Shown: positions 1 to 7,573 of the stretch, piece by piece
How positions within the stretch are numbered: the first letter of the stretch is position 1
How the letters are laid out: the number at the start of each line of letters is the position of its first letter
From: Armatimonadetes bacterium Uphvl-Ar1
GTDB taxonomy: Bacteria > Armatimonadota > Fimbriimonadia > Fimbriimonadales > Fimbriimonadaceae
Direction of reading: 5' to 3'
NCBI GenBank assembly: GCA_002162075.1
Contig: CP021423.1
Coordinates: 1,178,001-1,242,000, forward strand
DNA length: 64,000 nt
Made by a program: the position numbers and the translations under genes
The notes under the pieces: generated by a model
The model's input: the letters and a program-made list of their open reading frames with translations, nothing else
Database searches by the model: none
What the model was told of the DNA's origin: nothing

Positions 1-15
1 TACTGAAGCCCTCAA

Positions 16-849
16 GTGAAATCCGTCTCCAACCCCATCCAAGTCAAAAATCTCACCATCGGCAATGGCCCTCTCGTTCTGATCGCTGGCCCTTGCCTCG
101 CTGAAAGCAAAGACCTGTGCGAACAAATCGCCGGCACACTGAAAGAAACTACAACCGCGCTGGGCATTCCCTACATCTTCAAGGCTAGTTTTGATAAAGC
201 CAACCGTACATCGGCGAACTCAAAGCGTGGACAAGGCATGGAAGCTGGTCTGGAAATCCTCCGTGATATCGCGGCCATGTTCGACCTACCCGTAACGACC
301 GACCTTCACGATGCGCACCAAGCCGCCGAGGTTGCCGCGTCAGTTGATCTGCTCCAAGTCCCCGCATTTCTTTCTCGCCAAAGTGATCTGCTCGAAGCAT
401 GCGCCCAAACCGGCAAACCTGTCAACGTCAAAAAGGGTCAATTTCTTGCTCCATGGGATACCAAAAACATCGTTGAAAAGTTAGAAGCCTTCAATGCGAA
501 TGGAATCATGCTCACAGATCGCGGGACAAGCTTCGGATACAACACACTCGTTGTTGATATGCCCGGTTTGGAGATCATGCGCAGCTACGGAGTTCCTGTC
601 TGCTTTGATGCCACTCACTCTGCCCAACGACCTGGTGGAGCCGGAACTTCAACTGGCGGCAATCGCGACTCCATCCCGGCCATGGCCCGTGCCGCTGTCG
701 CAGTTGGTATTGACGCCCTTTTCCTGGAGATCCACCCCGATCCAGCCAACGCCGCCAGCGATGCCGCGACCCAGTGGCCCTTGAACCGAGCAACCGAGTT
801 ATTGGAACAGCTCCTCGCGGTCGACCAAACCCGCCGCAAATTCGACTAA
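16..849 (+). CDS. kdsA: 3-deoxy-8-phosphooctulonate synthase (KDO8P synthase)
   Basis: Condenses phosphoenolpyruvate with arabinose-5-phosphate to KDO-8-phosphate, the committed cytosolic step towards the KDO of lipopolysaccharide, so the cell is probably diderm. The 277-residue length is normal. The family signature KASFDKANR lies at residues 56-64. Cys27 in the IAGPC segment, with His201, Glu238 and Asp249, matches the metal ligands of the metal-dependent class; the metal-free class (E. coli) has Asn in place of the Cys. The start is GTG at 16, as little upstream sequence is visible. It heads a run of same-strand genes with the aldolase and hisS. DAHP synthase was considered, but the KANR motif favours KDO8P synthase. 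Confidence 0.95.
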   Translation: MKSVSNPIQVKNLTIGNGPLVLIAGPCLAESKDLCEQIAGTLKETTTALGIPYIFKASFDKANRTSANSKRGQGMEAGLEILRDIAAMFDLPVTTDLHDAHQAAEVAASVDLLQVPAFLSRQSDLLEACAQTGKPVNVKKGQFLAPWDTKNIVEKLEAFNANGIMLTDRGTSFGYNTLVVDMPGLEIMRSYGVPVCFDATHSAQRPGGAGTSTGGNRDSIPAMARAAVAVGIDALFLEIHPDPANAASDAATQWPLNRATELLEQLLAVDQTRRKFD

Positions 850-874
850 ACCAGCCATAATCACACCCAGGCAA

Positions 875-1515
875 ATGAACGAATTGCAATTGCGTGGTGC
901 TCTTTGTGAGGTCGGCAGAAGGCTTTGGCAGCGCAATCTCCTTGGCGGTGCGGAAGGCAATATCTCGTGTCGCTTGAGTCCTCGTCAACTCCTCATCACC
1001 CCGTCGGGGTGAGCAAGGGCCACCTCAAACCAAACGATCTGCTCATCATTGATCTCAAAGGTGAACTCATCAAAGGCGATGGAGTTGTCAGTAGCGAGTA
1101 CCGACTTCACACGGCGATTTATGCCGAACGAACAGATTGTCAGGCTGTAGTTCATGCTCACCCACCAGTTGCGACTGGTTTTGCTCTTGCAGGGGAAGAA
1201 ATTCCTGACAATCTTCTCCCCGAAAGTGCGGTCGTCCTCGGAAGCGTTGCGACTGTACCCTTTGCCATGCCCGGGACAGATGCAATGGCCGAGGCAATCC
1301 ACCCCCTCCTTGCCGATCACAAAACATTTCTCCTCGCCAACCACGGAGCCGCCGTTATGGGCAAAGACTTGTACGATGCCTGCTTCCGTATGGAAACCCT
1401 GGAGAGAGTAGCAACCGTGATTCTCCATGCCCGCACTCTAGGTGGTCCCCGACCCCTCCCAAATCAAGACTTCGATCACCTCCTGAACACCGCCCTAAAC
1501 GGACAACTAAACTAA
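875..1515 (+). CDS. Class II aldolase/adducin family protein, interrupted by a one-base frameshift
   Basis: Resembles small zinc-dependent class II aldolases such as L-fuculose-phosphate aldolase. The ATG at 875 reads 45 good codons, including the GGAEGNIS and LLITPSG segments, then meets TGA at 1010-1012. The frame one base back, from GTG at 1009, continues at once with SKGHLKPNDLLIIDL, then the zinc-site HAHPP and a later NHGAAVMG. One extra G in the run 1006-1009 would restore a 213-residue protein, the normal family length. The family and both halves are clear; whether the shift is real or a read error is not. A -10-like CATAAT lies at 856-861. The stop overlaps the hisS start by one base (TAATG). 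The substrate cannot be told from the sequence. Confidence 0.85.
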
Positions 1516-2819
1516 TGAGCCAAAAATTTCAAGCCCCCAGAGGCACAAACGACATCATCCCTGCTCCATTTCAAAAAGATCCGATTTTTGAAATTCATCG
1601 CTGGCAGTTTGTCGAAGCGCAGTTCCTCCTCAATGCATGGAATTACGGCTATCAGGAAGTCCGAACACCGATGTTCGAGGATATTGAACTCTTCATCCGA
1701 TCCAGTGGCGAAGCGAGTGAAGTCGTTAACAAGGAAATGTATGACTTTTACGACAAAGGTGAACGTCATATCGCCCTAAAGCCGGAGGGCACTGCGCCCG
1801 TTATGCGCGCCTTTTTGGAACACGGCATGGGCAATCTTGGCACCCCCAACCGCTTGTGCTACATCAATCACAGTTTCCGATACGGTCGACCTGGAAAAGG
1901 GCGGTATCGCCAACTCCACCAACTCGGAATGGAAATCGTCGGGTCGGCATCGCCGTTCGCCGACGCTGAAATAATCACAGCAACCCATGACTTCTTTAGC
2001 CGAGTCGGAATCGATTCCGCTAGGGTGATGATCAACTGCATCGGGGACTTCAGTGCGCGATCAAAGTTCAGCGAAGCCATTCTTGCCCACATTTCCAGCT
2101 ACCTGGCTGATAAGGATGCAGAAGCCAGGGCCAAATTGGAACGGAATCCCGTTCGACTGCTTGACACCAAAGAACCTGCATTGCGCGCGGCCCTTCAAGG
2201 ACTTGCCCCCATCACGGACTTCATAAACTACGAGAGTAAAGCAAATTTCGACCAAGTTCAAGCTGAATTGACCGACTGCGAGATTCCATTCACAATCGAC
2301 CCAATGATTGTTCGAGGCTTAGACTACTACAACGACACCGTCTTTGAATTCATTGATGATGATCTCGAAGGGCTGAGCCTATGCGGAGGTGGTCGATATG
2401 ACGCTTTGATCGAACAGATCGGAGGAAAACCAACCCCCGCCGCTGGTGTCGGTATCGGGCTGGAACGACTCCTTCTCACTCTGGAACAAAAGCAACTCAA
2501 ACTTGAAGCCCCGCAGATTGATACCTTTATCGTTGCCGCAACCGAAGGTGCACGGTCTCAAGTCCGCCAACTCGCGGCCGAACTCCGCGCGAACGACATC
2601 TCTTGCGTAATTGACATCGATGATCGCAACATCAAGCAACAATTCAAGTCAGCCGACCGCGCCAATGCAATCTATTCGCTGATCCTCGGTGATGATGAAC
2701 TCTTAAAGAACACAGTCACAATCAAGAACATGGCGACCCAGGAACAAGAATCCATCAAGCGATCCGAATTGCTGGATTGGCTTTCCTCTTCCCTGCTGCA
2801 GGATGAAGATGACGAATGA
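1515..2819 (+). CDS. hisS: Histidine--tRNA ligase
   Basis: Charges tRNA-His in the cytosol. It is a class II synthetase of 434 residues, the usual length. Visible landmarks are KPEGTAP at 89-95, motif 2 at 121-142 (FRYGRPGKGRYRQ and on), the histidine-specific RGLDYY at 267-272, motif 3 around 311-320 (GVGIGLERLL), and a C-terminal anticodon-binding domain from about 338. The start follows from the one-base TAATG overlap with the aldolase, and its stop overlaps the next gene by ATGA, so translation is probably coupled along the operon. The fit to HisS rather than HisZ rests on the intact HisA motif and the anticodon domain. Confidence 0.97.
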   Translation: MSQKFQAPRGTNDIIPAPFQKDPIFEIHRWQFVEAQFLLNAWNYGYQEVRTPMFEDIELFIRSSGEASEVVNKEMYDFYDKGERHIALKPEGTAPVMRAFLEHGMGNLGTPNRLCYINHSFRYGRPGKGRYRQLHQLGMEIVGSASPFADAEIITATHDFFSRVGIDSARVMINCIGDFSARSKFSEAILAHISSYLADKDAEARAKLERNPVRLLDTKEPALRAALQGLAPITDFINYESKANFDQVQAELTDCEIPFTIDPMIVRGLDYYNDTVFEFIDDDLEGLSLCGGGRYDALIEQIGGKPTPAAGVGIGLERLLLTLEQKQLKLEAPQIDTFIVAATEGARSQVRQLAAELRANDISCVIDIDDRNIKQQFKSADRANAIYSLILGDDELLKNTVTIKNMATQEQESIKRSELLDWLSSSLLQDEDDE

Positions 2820-3695
2820 AGCTGACCGTCATAACGATACTGACAACATGTATGGCAATTGCGTCGGCACAGCTACCCGACGTCATCGTTTCCGTTGATG
2901 CCCGCCCGACATTCCTCCTCGGAGACGGTCGCAACAGCCAATTGAGGTGGTTTGACGCTTACGGTAATCCAAGCCTAGTGGGTTTCAAAGCTCGACTCGA
3001 AAACGGTAACCGCATTACAGTCACCCAGAGACTCGCCAAGCAACTTTCTGACGGTGACCCCGACCTCACTGACGAGTTCTATCTCGAAGCTCCTGGGGAA
3101 TGGAGATTCGGCAAACAGGTCTTGCCGTTCGGTCAGAAGAAACTTCTTCGTGAAACTGCCCTTGCCTTCAAACTGCGAACAAACCTAGCATTTGAGGAAG
3201 CACCCTTAGAAATCGCCGTTGTTGACGCGGGCAAAGGACGTCAACGGGGGGTCATCGGGCGCATCGGGTCAAATTCCGGTGTTAGCTTTGCTTTTGGCGA
3301 ACACTTTGGTATCCAGGATTCAGCATTTTCAATTCTCCGGCAAGACCTTGGCGGACTGGGAAGAAGTCGGGGTTACCGCACAGTGATTGGTGCCGACTCA
3401 CAGATTTTTGCGTATCCCCTGACTTTTGAAAGCGAAGTCATTGCATTGCGTCAAGGCCATACCCCCCAAGATAACGACTCGACCTATACCGATATTCGGG
3501 CCATTTATCAACTCCCAAATGGTCGTGATAAGTTCTCGCTAGCTTGGGCTCGAGAGTGGAATGAAGCGATCAATTCTTTCCGACTCGATGGCGAATTTGT
3601 CCTTGCCCCCAGGTCGTCCTTATGCCGCACCTGCGCTTTGGTTCTTCCGGCTTGAATCAATTTGGAACGTCTATAAGACTAAGGTTGTAAACTAA
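2816..3695 (+). CDS. Secreted, probably outer-membrane protein of unknown function, C-terminus frameshifted
   Basis: I do not recognise the family. It has a signal peptide (residues 1-19, ending ASAQ), then alternating polar/hydrophobic stretches and porin-like phrases such as FEEAPLEIAVV and FSLAWAREW, so a beta-barrel or surface protein is an inference. As read, the frame stops at 3655 after a cysteine-rich, out-of-character tail (APRSSLCRTC). Removing one C from the run 3606-3610 opens a tail ending RLESIWNVYKTKVVN and stopping at 3693-3695, five bases before the next start. That end fits far better, so I give 3695. Overlaps hisS by ATGA. Confidence 0.6.
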
Positions 3696-3700
3696 ATTTG

Positions 3701-4246
3701 ATGTTCGCTGGCACTCTTTCCATACTCGTCCTCGGTGCCCTGGTGTTCGGGTTTGGTGCTTTCATTTTGCTCCTCTCTAAGCGAAAAGGCACTGTTCATC
3801 CCTCTGAACTGACTAGCGAAAGTCGCCAAATCATCCGTCCCCTCCGCCAAGCCGTTGAGTCATTCGAATCGGTCATCAAAGCAAACCCAAATGTTGACGC
3901 CGCCAAAATCTTAGGCAATCAAGCTCAAACAACCGCTCGAAAGACTCTTGATGAGGCATCTCGAATGATGGCAAACCGAGATCAATTGGTTCAACTCGCC
4001 CGCAGATTAGAGGCGCAAAAGCTTGACCCCGCTTCCCCACTCGATACAATTGATTCAATTGACCAACGCATCCACGATGCCACTCGCGCAGTAGACCAGT
4101 TAACTCTTAAAATCACCCAAGCGGCAACCCAAACTGAAATCCCTACGTTGGACAATGAGAACGATCTTGAAGACCTCGTTTCTCGTCTCCAAAACATCAG
4201 TCAATCCTTTGACGAAGTCAATCAGTCCATCAATCAAACATCATGA
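3701..4246 (+). CDS. Membrane-anchored coiled-coil protein, unknown function
   Basis: Not recognised. The 181-residue protein has one N-terminal membrane segment (about residues 5-26, rich in L, V, F and G), a short basic stretch (SKRKG), then a long, mostly helical, heptad-like region rich in Q, D and N. It is likely anchored in the inner membrane with a cytosolic coiled coil. ATG at 3701 is chosen over TTG at 3698. Its stop overlaps the next gene by ATGA, which ties it to the J-like protein that follows. Confidence 0.65.
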   Translation: MFAGTLSILVLGALVFGFGAFILLLSKRKGTVHPSELTSESRQIIRPLRQAVESFESVIKANPNVDAAKILGNQAQTTARKTLDEASRMMANRDQLVQLARRLEAQKLDPASPLDTIDSIDQRIHDATRAVDQLTLKITQAATQTEIPTLDNENDLEDLVSRLQNISQSFDEVNQSINQTS

Positions 4247-4653
4247 GCGAAGCAAAACGCGCCTATAACGTCCTCCGAGCCTTCGTGAACAATGAGTGGG
4301 AACGAGTCAAAGGCCTCGACCTCCAAAACGCCTGGCGAGAACTCGATGCCCCAATCGGCGAACAGCCGCGCCAACCAGAAGAGCAAGCGAATCCGATTTC
4401 CAGCATGGAACCTACAGAACTCGAAGCCAATGCCCGCACCATCCTAAACGTCACTGCAAAAGCGAGTTTTGACGAAATCCGCAAAGCCTTTGAAAAAATC
4501 AACCGCCGAGTCCAACCGCAAAACTTTGAAAGCGGCACAGACGAAGCCCGCCACGCCCAAGAGCTTCTTCGCAAAGCAACCTGGGCCTACCAATATCTCA
4601 CAAAAGACATGAGTGCCGCCGAACGACGATTCCGCAGTTTGGAACTCGATTAA
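4243..4653 (+). CDS. Small J-domain-like protein without the HPD motif
   Basis: A 136-residue soluble protein. Residues about 67-125 (ARTILNVTAKASFDEIRKAF onwards) read like a degenerate J domain: helix I and the phrase on deciding alignment with helix II are present, but the loop has RRVQPQ where DnaJ proteins have HPD. It is therefore unlikely to stimulate an Hsp70. The N-terminal 60 residues are charged and proline-rich. It starts inside the stop of the membrane coiled-coil gene (ATGA), so the two are probably made together. The J-like assignment is my reading of the pattern and is weak. Confidence 0.6.
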   Translation: MSEAKRAYNVLRAFVNNEWERVKGLDLQNAWRELDAPIGEQPRQPEEQANPISSMEPTELEANARTILNVTAKASFDEIRKAFEKINRRVQPQNFESGTDEARHAQELLRKATWAYQYLTKDMSAAERRFRSLELD

Positions 4654-4655
4654 CC

Positions 4656-5087
4656 ATGAAAAAAGAAAACCTGATTCTTGTTGTCATTGCGCTTGGATTC
4701 CTCTTTCTGGTGTTGGAAACTCGCCATTCCCACGCGGGCACCTGGAGCAATCACCCCACCGCCTACATCCCGGTCGCGGCGTGCGGAGTGGGATTCCTTG
4801 TTTGTCTTGCCGGACTAGCAGCTGAGAAAAAGCTGGCCACTGCTCTGGGATTTATCATGATTGGCTTATCCGCTGTCGGGCCTTTGGGGGTTTTCTATCA
4901 CACCAAAGGTGATTTCCAACAACTCCAAACCATGCTCACGTCAAATGTCCATGAAGAACGACTGCTCCGACAAGATAATCAAATGGGTGGCCCTTTCGCC
5001 GAAAAACCGCTCCTCGCACCGATGAGCATCAGCGGACTTGCCCTGATTTCTGGGATTCTCATCTTGGGAAATCGGCGGAAAAGTTAG
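4656..5087 (+). CDS. Small integral membrane protein, unknown function
   Basis: Not recognised. It has 143 residues with four hydrophobic segments near 5-20, 36-56, 62-82 and 118-138, and a hydrophilic loop at about 84-115 between the third and fourth. It ends in a basic GNRRKS tail. It starts two bases after the stop of the J-like gene and ends 26 bases before leuB. It is the last gene of the hisS-led group before the leuB promoter. Confidence 0.6.
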   Translation: MKKENLILVVIALGFLFLVLETRHSHAGTWSNHPTAYIPVAACGVGFLVCLAGLAAEKKLATALGFIMIGLSAVGPLGVFYHTKGDFQQLQTMLTSNVHEERLLRQDNQMGGPFAEKPLLAPMSISGLALISGILILGNRRKS

Positions 5088-5097
5088 CCTCCCCGAG

Positions 5098-5106
5098 TGC
5101 CATAAT
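5098..5106 (+). promoter_or_regulatory. Extended -10 promoter for leuB
   Basis: TGC followed by CATAAT (5101-5106) ends seven bases before the leuB ATG. The predicted RNA start falls at or within a base or two of the start codon, so the mRNA would be leaderless or nearly so. No clear -35 was seen. The same 12-base word occurs at 854-865 before the aldolase start. Confidence 0.5.
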
Positions 5107-5113
5107 CACAGGC

Positions 5114-6187
5114 ATGTCATTTAAGGTTGCCGTCTTGCCCGGCGATGGAATTGGACCGGAAGTAACGGCTGAGGCCGTCAAAGTTCTCAAAGCAACTGGC
5201 CTCAACATAGAATTTGAAGAAGCACCCTTCGGCGGAGCCGGGTACGACGATTGCGGCGAGCCACTTCCGCCCAAGACCCTTGATCTATGCAAAGCCAGCG
5301 ACGCAATTCTCCTGGGTGCAGTGGGCGGACCAAAGTGGGACAACCTCGAACCCATCACCAAGCGCCCAGAAATCGGTGGACTTCTTCCCATTCGCAAAGA
5401 ACTCAATCTGTACGCTAACCTCCGCCCCGCCAAGACTCTCAAACCACTCATCCACGCATCCCCGCTCAAAGAGGGTCGAAGCATGATGGATCTGATAGTT
5501 GTCCGCGAACTAACCGGAGGTATTTATTTCGGTGAACCTCGAGGTCGGAGAGACAACGGCGATACGGCGTTTGATACCTGCCTATACACCCGTGCTGAAG
5601 TTGACCGAATCACCCGACGAGGATTTGAAATTGCAATGCAACGAGGTCGAAAACTTTGTGCCGTAGATAAAAGCAATGTCCTCGAAACCAGCCGACTTTG
5701 GCGAGAAGTCGTCACCGAAATAGCCGCCGAATTTCCCCAAGTCTCAACCAGCTTCATGCTCATTGACAACTGTGCCATGCAATTGATCCGTGATCCCGGT
5801 CAGTTTGATGTCATTCTAACGGAGAATATGTTTGGCGACATTTTGAGCGACGAAGCATCAATGATTACTGGTTCACTTGGACTCCTTCCGAGCGCATCAA
5901 TTAGCGATCCGAAGAACGGCGTCGTTTTTGGCCTTTATGAGCCAGTTCATGGTTCAGCACCAGATATTGCCGGTCAGGGCCGAGCAAACCCCTTAGCCGC
6001 CATCCTGAGCGCGGCAATGATGCTTCAATACACCTTTAACGACACAGAGTCAGCTTTGCGAATAGAAAATGCGGTTGAAGCTGCCCTCAATCAAAAGCTC
6101 CGTACGGCGGACATATTTGAAAAAGGTACCGAGATCATCACAACCTCCGAGATGGGGGATGCAATAGTCCGAGAATTGACGGCTTAA
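5114..6187 (+). CDS. leuB: 3-isopropylmalate dehydrogenase
   Basis: Oxidatively decarboxylates 3-isopropylmalate to 2-oxoisocaproate with NAD+ in leucine synthesis, in the cytosol. The length of 357 residues is typical. Key parts are the N-terminal [10 protein letters not shown] (8-17), GAVGGPKWD (69-77), the substrate arginines around 94-104 ([13 protein letters not shown]) and the metal aspartates Asp218, Asp242 and Asp246 in [13 protein letters not shown]. The [15 protein letters not shown] segment is the NAD-binding loop. No other leu genes are adjacent, so the pathway is scattered here. The start codon is supported by the promoter just upstream. Confidence 0.96.
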   Translation: MSFKVAVLPGDGIGPEVTAEAVKVLKATGLNIEFEEAPFGGAGYDDCGEPLPPKTLDLCKASDAILLGAVGGPKWDNLEPITKRPEIGGLLPIRKELNLYANLRPAKTLKPLIHASPLKEGRSMMDLIVVRELTGGIYFGEPRGRRDNGDTAFDTCLYTRAEVDRITRRGFEIAMQRGRKLCAVDKSNVLETSRLWREVVTEIAAEFPQVSTSFMLIDNCAMQLIRDPGQFDVILTENMFGDILSDEASMITGSLGLLPSASISDPKNGVVFGLYEPVHGSAPDIAGQGRANPLAAILSAAMMLQYTFNDTESALRIENAVEAALNQKLRTADIFEKGTEIITTSEMGDAIVRELTA

Positions 6188-6251
6188 GTAAGTGAAGTGG
6201 GATGCCTTACTCAAGGGCACCCCAACAACACTGGATGGGGATGAAATCAGT

Positions 6252-6566
6252 TTAATCTGTGCTGGAGTGTTTTGAGCGAGATCCGATCAATCCCTGCTTT
6301 TCTCGCCGTCGCCGCCGCAAAAGCAATGCTTCCCTTGCTAAATCAAGATGGTACAGAGCCGTTGCGTTTTCTTCGCACGAAAGCTCGCGTCCTTGGAAAT
6401 CCAATAGCTTTTCTTGCAGAACACCAATGACATCTTCAATCCGACATCCGTTGAATCCAACATGTTCAGGGTCACCCCCATGTTGAAATTGAATTCTTAT
6501 AAATTCCGTCTCCACGAGGGCATCGCTGCCGTCCATGTGACGGAACTTTTCCATGTTCTCACCCAT
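6252..6566 (-). CDS. Acb2/Tad1-like helical-hairpin protein (putative cyclic-nucleotide sponge family)
   Basis: A 104-residue protein. Its middle and end follow a pattern I associate with small phage proteins of the Acb2/Tad1 hairpin group: IQFQ, then FNGCRIEDVIGVL, DFQ, SCEENATALYHL, and a run of arginines closing with KQGLIG. Acb2 and Tad1 sequester the signal molecules of CBASS and Thoeris defence. The family match is recalled, not searched, and ligand residues cannot be checked. It is the second gene behind the c-di-AMP riboswitch at 6915-7046 and begins 26 bases after the 88-residue gene. No integrase or phage structural gene is nearby. The C-terminal tail is polar and probably disordered. 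Confidence 0.55.
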   Translation of the reverse strand: MGENMEKFRHMDGSDALVETEFIRIQFQHGGDPEHVGFNGCRIEDVIGVLQEKLLDFQGRELSCEENATALYHLDLAREALLLRRRRREKQGLIGSRSKHSSTD

Positions 6567-6592
6567 ATTCGCAACTTGTGCTGATGAGTCAG

Positions 6593-6859
6593 TTAGTGGA
6601 TTGTCTCGGATCGGAACTCTTTGCGTTTCGACTTGAGTTTCAAGATCGTCTCGGTGAGCTGAGCAATCTCTTTTCGTCGTCCCGGGCCAAGGGTTTCCAT
6701 TTCGTTTGAAGACAGTCTTTTGAACGATGCTTCCATTCGGTCGCGGATCATGCCCGCTTCATCAACCAATTCTTCAAACTTTGTTGCCTTTTCTTGGGTT
6801 GGAACTTCAGATCGCTCAACGATGCTGGCTTTCCGCATGATCTGGCTCACAAAGCTCAT
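6593..6859 (-). CDS. Small charged helical protein directly behind a c-di-AMP riboswitch
   Basis: Not recognised. The 88 residues are rich in E, K and R with two likely helices (about 20-50 and 58-82) and a lysine/arginine-rich end, suggesting a coiled coil or a nucleic-acid or protein partner. It has no signal peptide or membrane segment. A good ribosome site (GAGGTGA) ends five bases before the ATG at 6859, unlike the leaderless starts common in this window. That suits a gene with a long structured leader. It is cotranscribed with the Acb2/Tad1-like gene downstream. Confidence 0.65.
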   Translation of the reverse strand: MSFVSQIMRKASIVERSEVPTQEKATKFEELVDEAGMIRDRMEASFKRLSSNEMETLGPGRRKEIAQLTETILKLKSKRKEFRSETIH

Positions 6860-6914
6860 CGGGTCACCTCAACAACTACGAACAGGCCTGATTGTCTTGT
6901 GGTTTTCATGATGT

Positions 6915-7046
6915 CTTGATTGCGCCTACGAGGTTAGCTGCCGGGTTAGGTTCAAGATTGACCTGAGCGCATCCTACGCTCTTCACCCCTGCTAGTTCCT
7001 AGCGGTGGTTCCCCCGTTCTGGGCATTGCCCAAATTCGACGTACCA
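6915..7046 (-). ncRNA. ydaO/yuaA-type c-di-AMP riboswitch
   Basis: Read on the minus strand, the RNA shows the conserved blocks of the Bacillus ydaO aptamer in order: a GGGC/GCCC hairpin, CAGAACGGGGGAAC, GGGGUGAA, GUAGG, then CCCGGCAGCUAACC followed by UCGUAGGCG. The outer helix is short (CGUC at the 5' end with GGCG at the 3' end). A TAGAAT -10 box at 7049-7054 would start RNA at the aptamer's first base. The next start codon downstream is at 6859, with GAGGT that could pair with the aptamer's ACCUC. No strong terminator lies between, so control of translation is my inference. In known cases c-di-AMP binding turns expression off. Confidence 0.92.
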
Positions 7047-7048
7047 AA

Positions 7049-7054
7049 ATTCTA
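7049..7054 (-). promoter_or_regulatory. -10 box of the riboswitch RNA
   Basis: TAGAAT on the minus strand, placed so that RNA would begin around 7042, at the start of the aptamer outer helix. No convincing -35 hexamer was found upstream, inside the end of the VirK-like gene. Confidence 0.5.
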
Positions 7055-7071
7055 CCAGATTTCAAACAAAT

Positions 7072-7533
7072 TTAGTTTGCAACAAAAAAGGAGATGCCGT
7101 GGTCATCCTTCCCGTTGCTGATCTTGCCCTGGAACGATTCATCCATCAAAATCTCGTAATCCTTGGTCGCCAAGTACCGGGCCGTGATCTCAACCAAGTT
7201 GTCCTCATAAATGCGGAATCGGACGTAGTTGTGAACCGTTCCGTAGCTTGGATGGGCAATCAAAACGGTCTTTGAAGTCGCGATATAAGCTTTCTCATTC
7301 TTCACAACCCCGCGATCAAACCACTCCCAACTGTCTATCTTCATCCCGCCAATCGCTTTGGGTGCTGGCACCACATCATCACCCATGAACAACAGCGTTT
7401 TGGAGTAATCCACCACAACCTTGACCTCATTTCCTGCTTTCAAAGCCGATAAAACATCCTCAAATGAGTTGAGTCGAGTCGGTGCCAGTGCAACCGCGGC
7501 CAAAACAATCGGAAGTGTCGAAATCACAAACAT
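7072..7533 (-). CDS. VirK-like secreted protein
   Basis: About 153 residues with an N-terminal signal-type hydrophobic stretch (FVISTLPIVLAAVALAP). The mature part (LNSFEDVLSALKAGNEVKVV, IGGMKIDSWEWF, then VKNEKAYIATSKTVL and repeated short beta segments) resembles the VirK family of small periplasmic proteins. The function of that family is poorly known. The match is from memory of the pattern and moderate at best. ATG at 7533 is preferred over TTG at 7542 because the first three codons would overlap a CATAAT box. Divergent from the hydrolase gene at 7574, and the riboswitch starts just after its stop. Confidence 0.6.
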   Translation of the reverse strand: MFVISTLPIVLAAVALAPTRLNSFEDVLSALKAGNEVKVVVDYSKTLLFMGDDVVPAPKAIGGMKIDSWEWFDRGVVKNEKAYIATSKTVLIAHPSYGTVHNYVRFRIYEDNLVEITARYLATKDYEILMDESFQGKISNGKDDHGISFFVAN

Positions 7534-7561
7534 ATTATGCAACGGAATCTGGACAGTCCTG

Positions 7562-7567
7562 TATAAT
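7562..7567 (+). promoter_or_regulatory. -10 box for the secreted hydrolase operon
   Basis: A consensus TATAAT ends six bases before the ATG at 7574, so RNA would start at the start codon (leaderless). The same short divergent region also carries TATACA on the minus strand for the VirK-like gene. Confidence 0.6.
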
Positions 7568-7573
7568 TAGACA

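Noticed and set aside
1000..1012. Programmed -1 frameshifting in the aldolase
   Set aside because: No X-XXY-YYZ heptamer and no evident downstream pseudoknot; the G run fits a read error better.
6188..6251. Intrinsic terminator after leuB
   Set aside because: TGGGATGCC can pair with GGCACCCCA, but no T run follows on either strand.
6252..7071. Prophage remnant around the sponge-like gene
   Set aside because: No integrase, att-like direct repeat, phage structural gene or tRNA is near; the operon has its own riboswitch.
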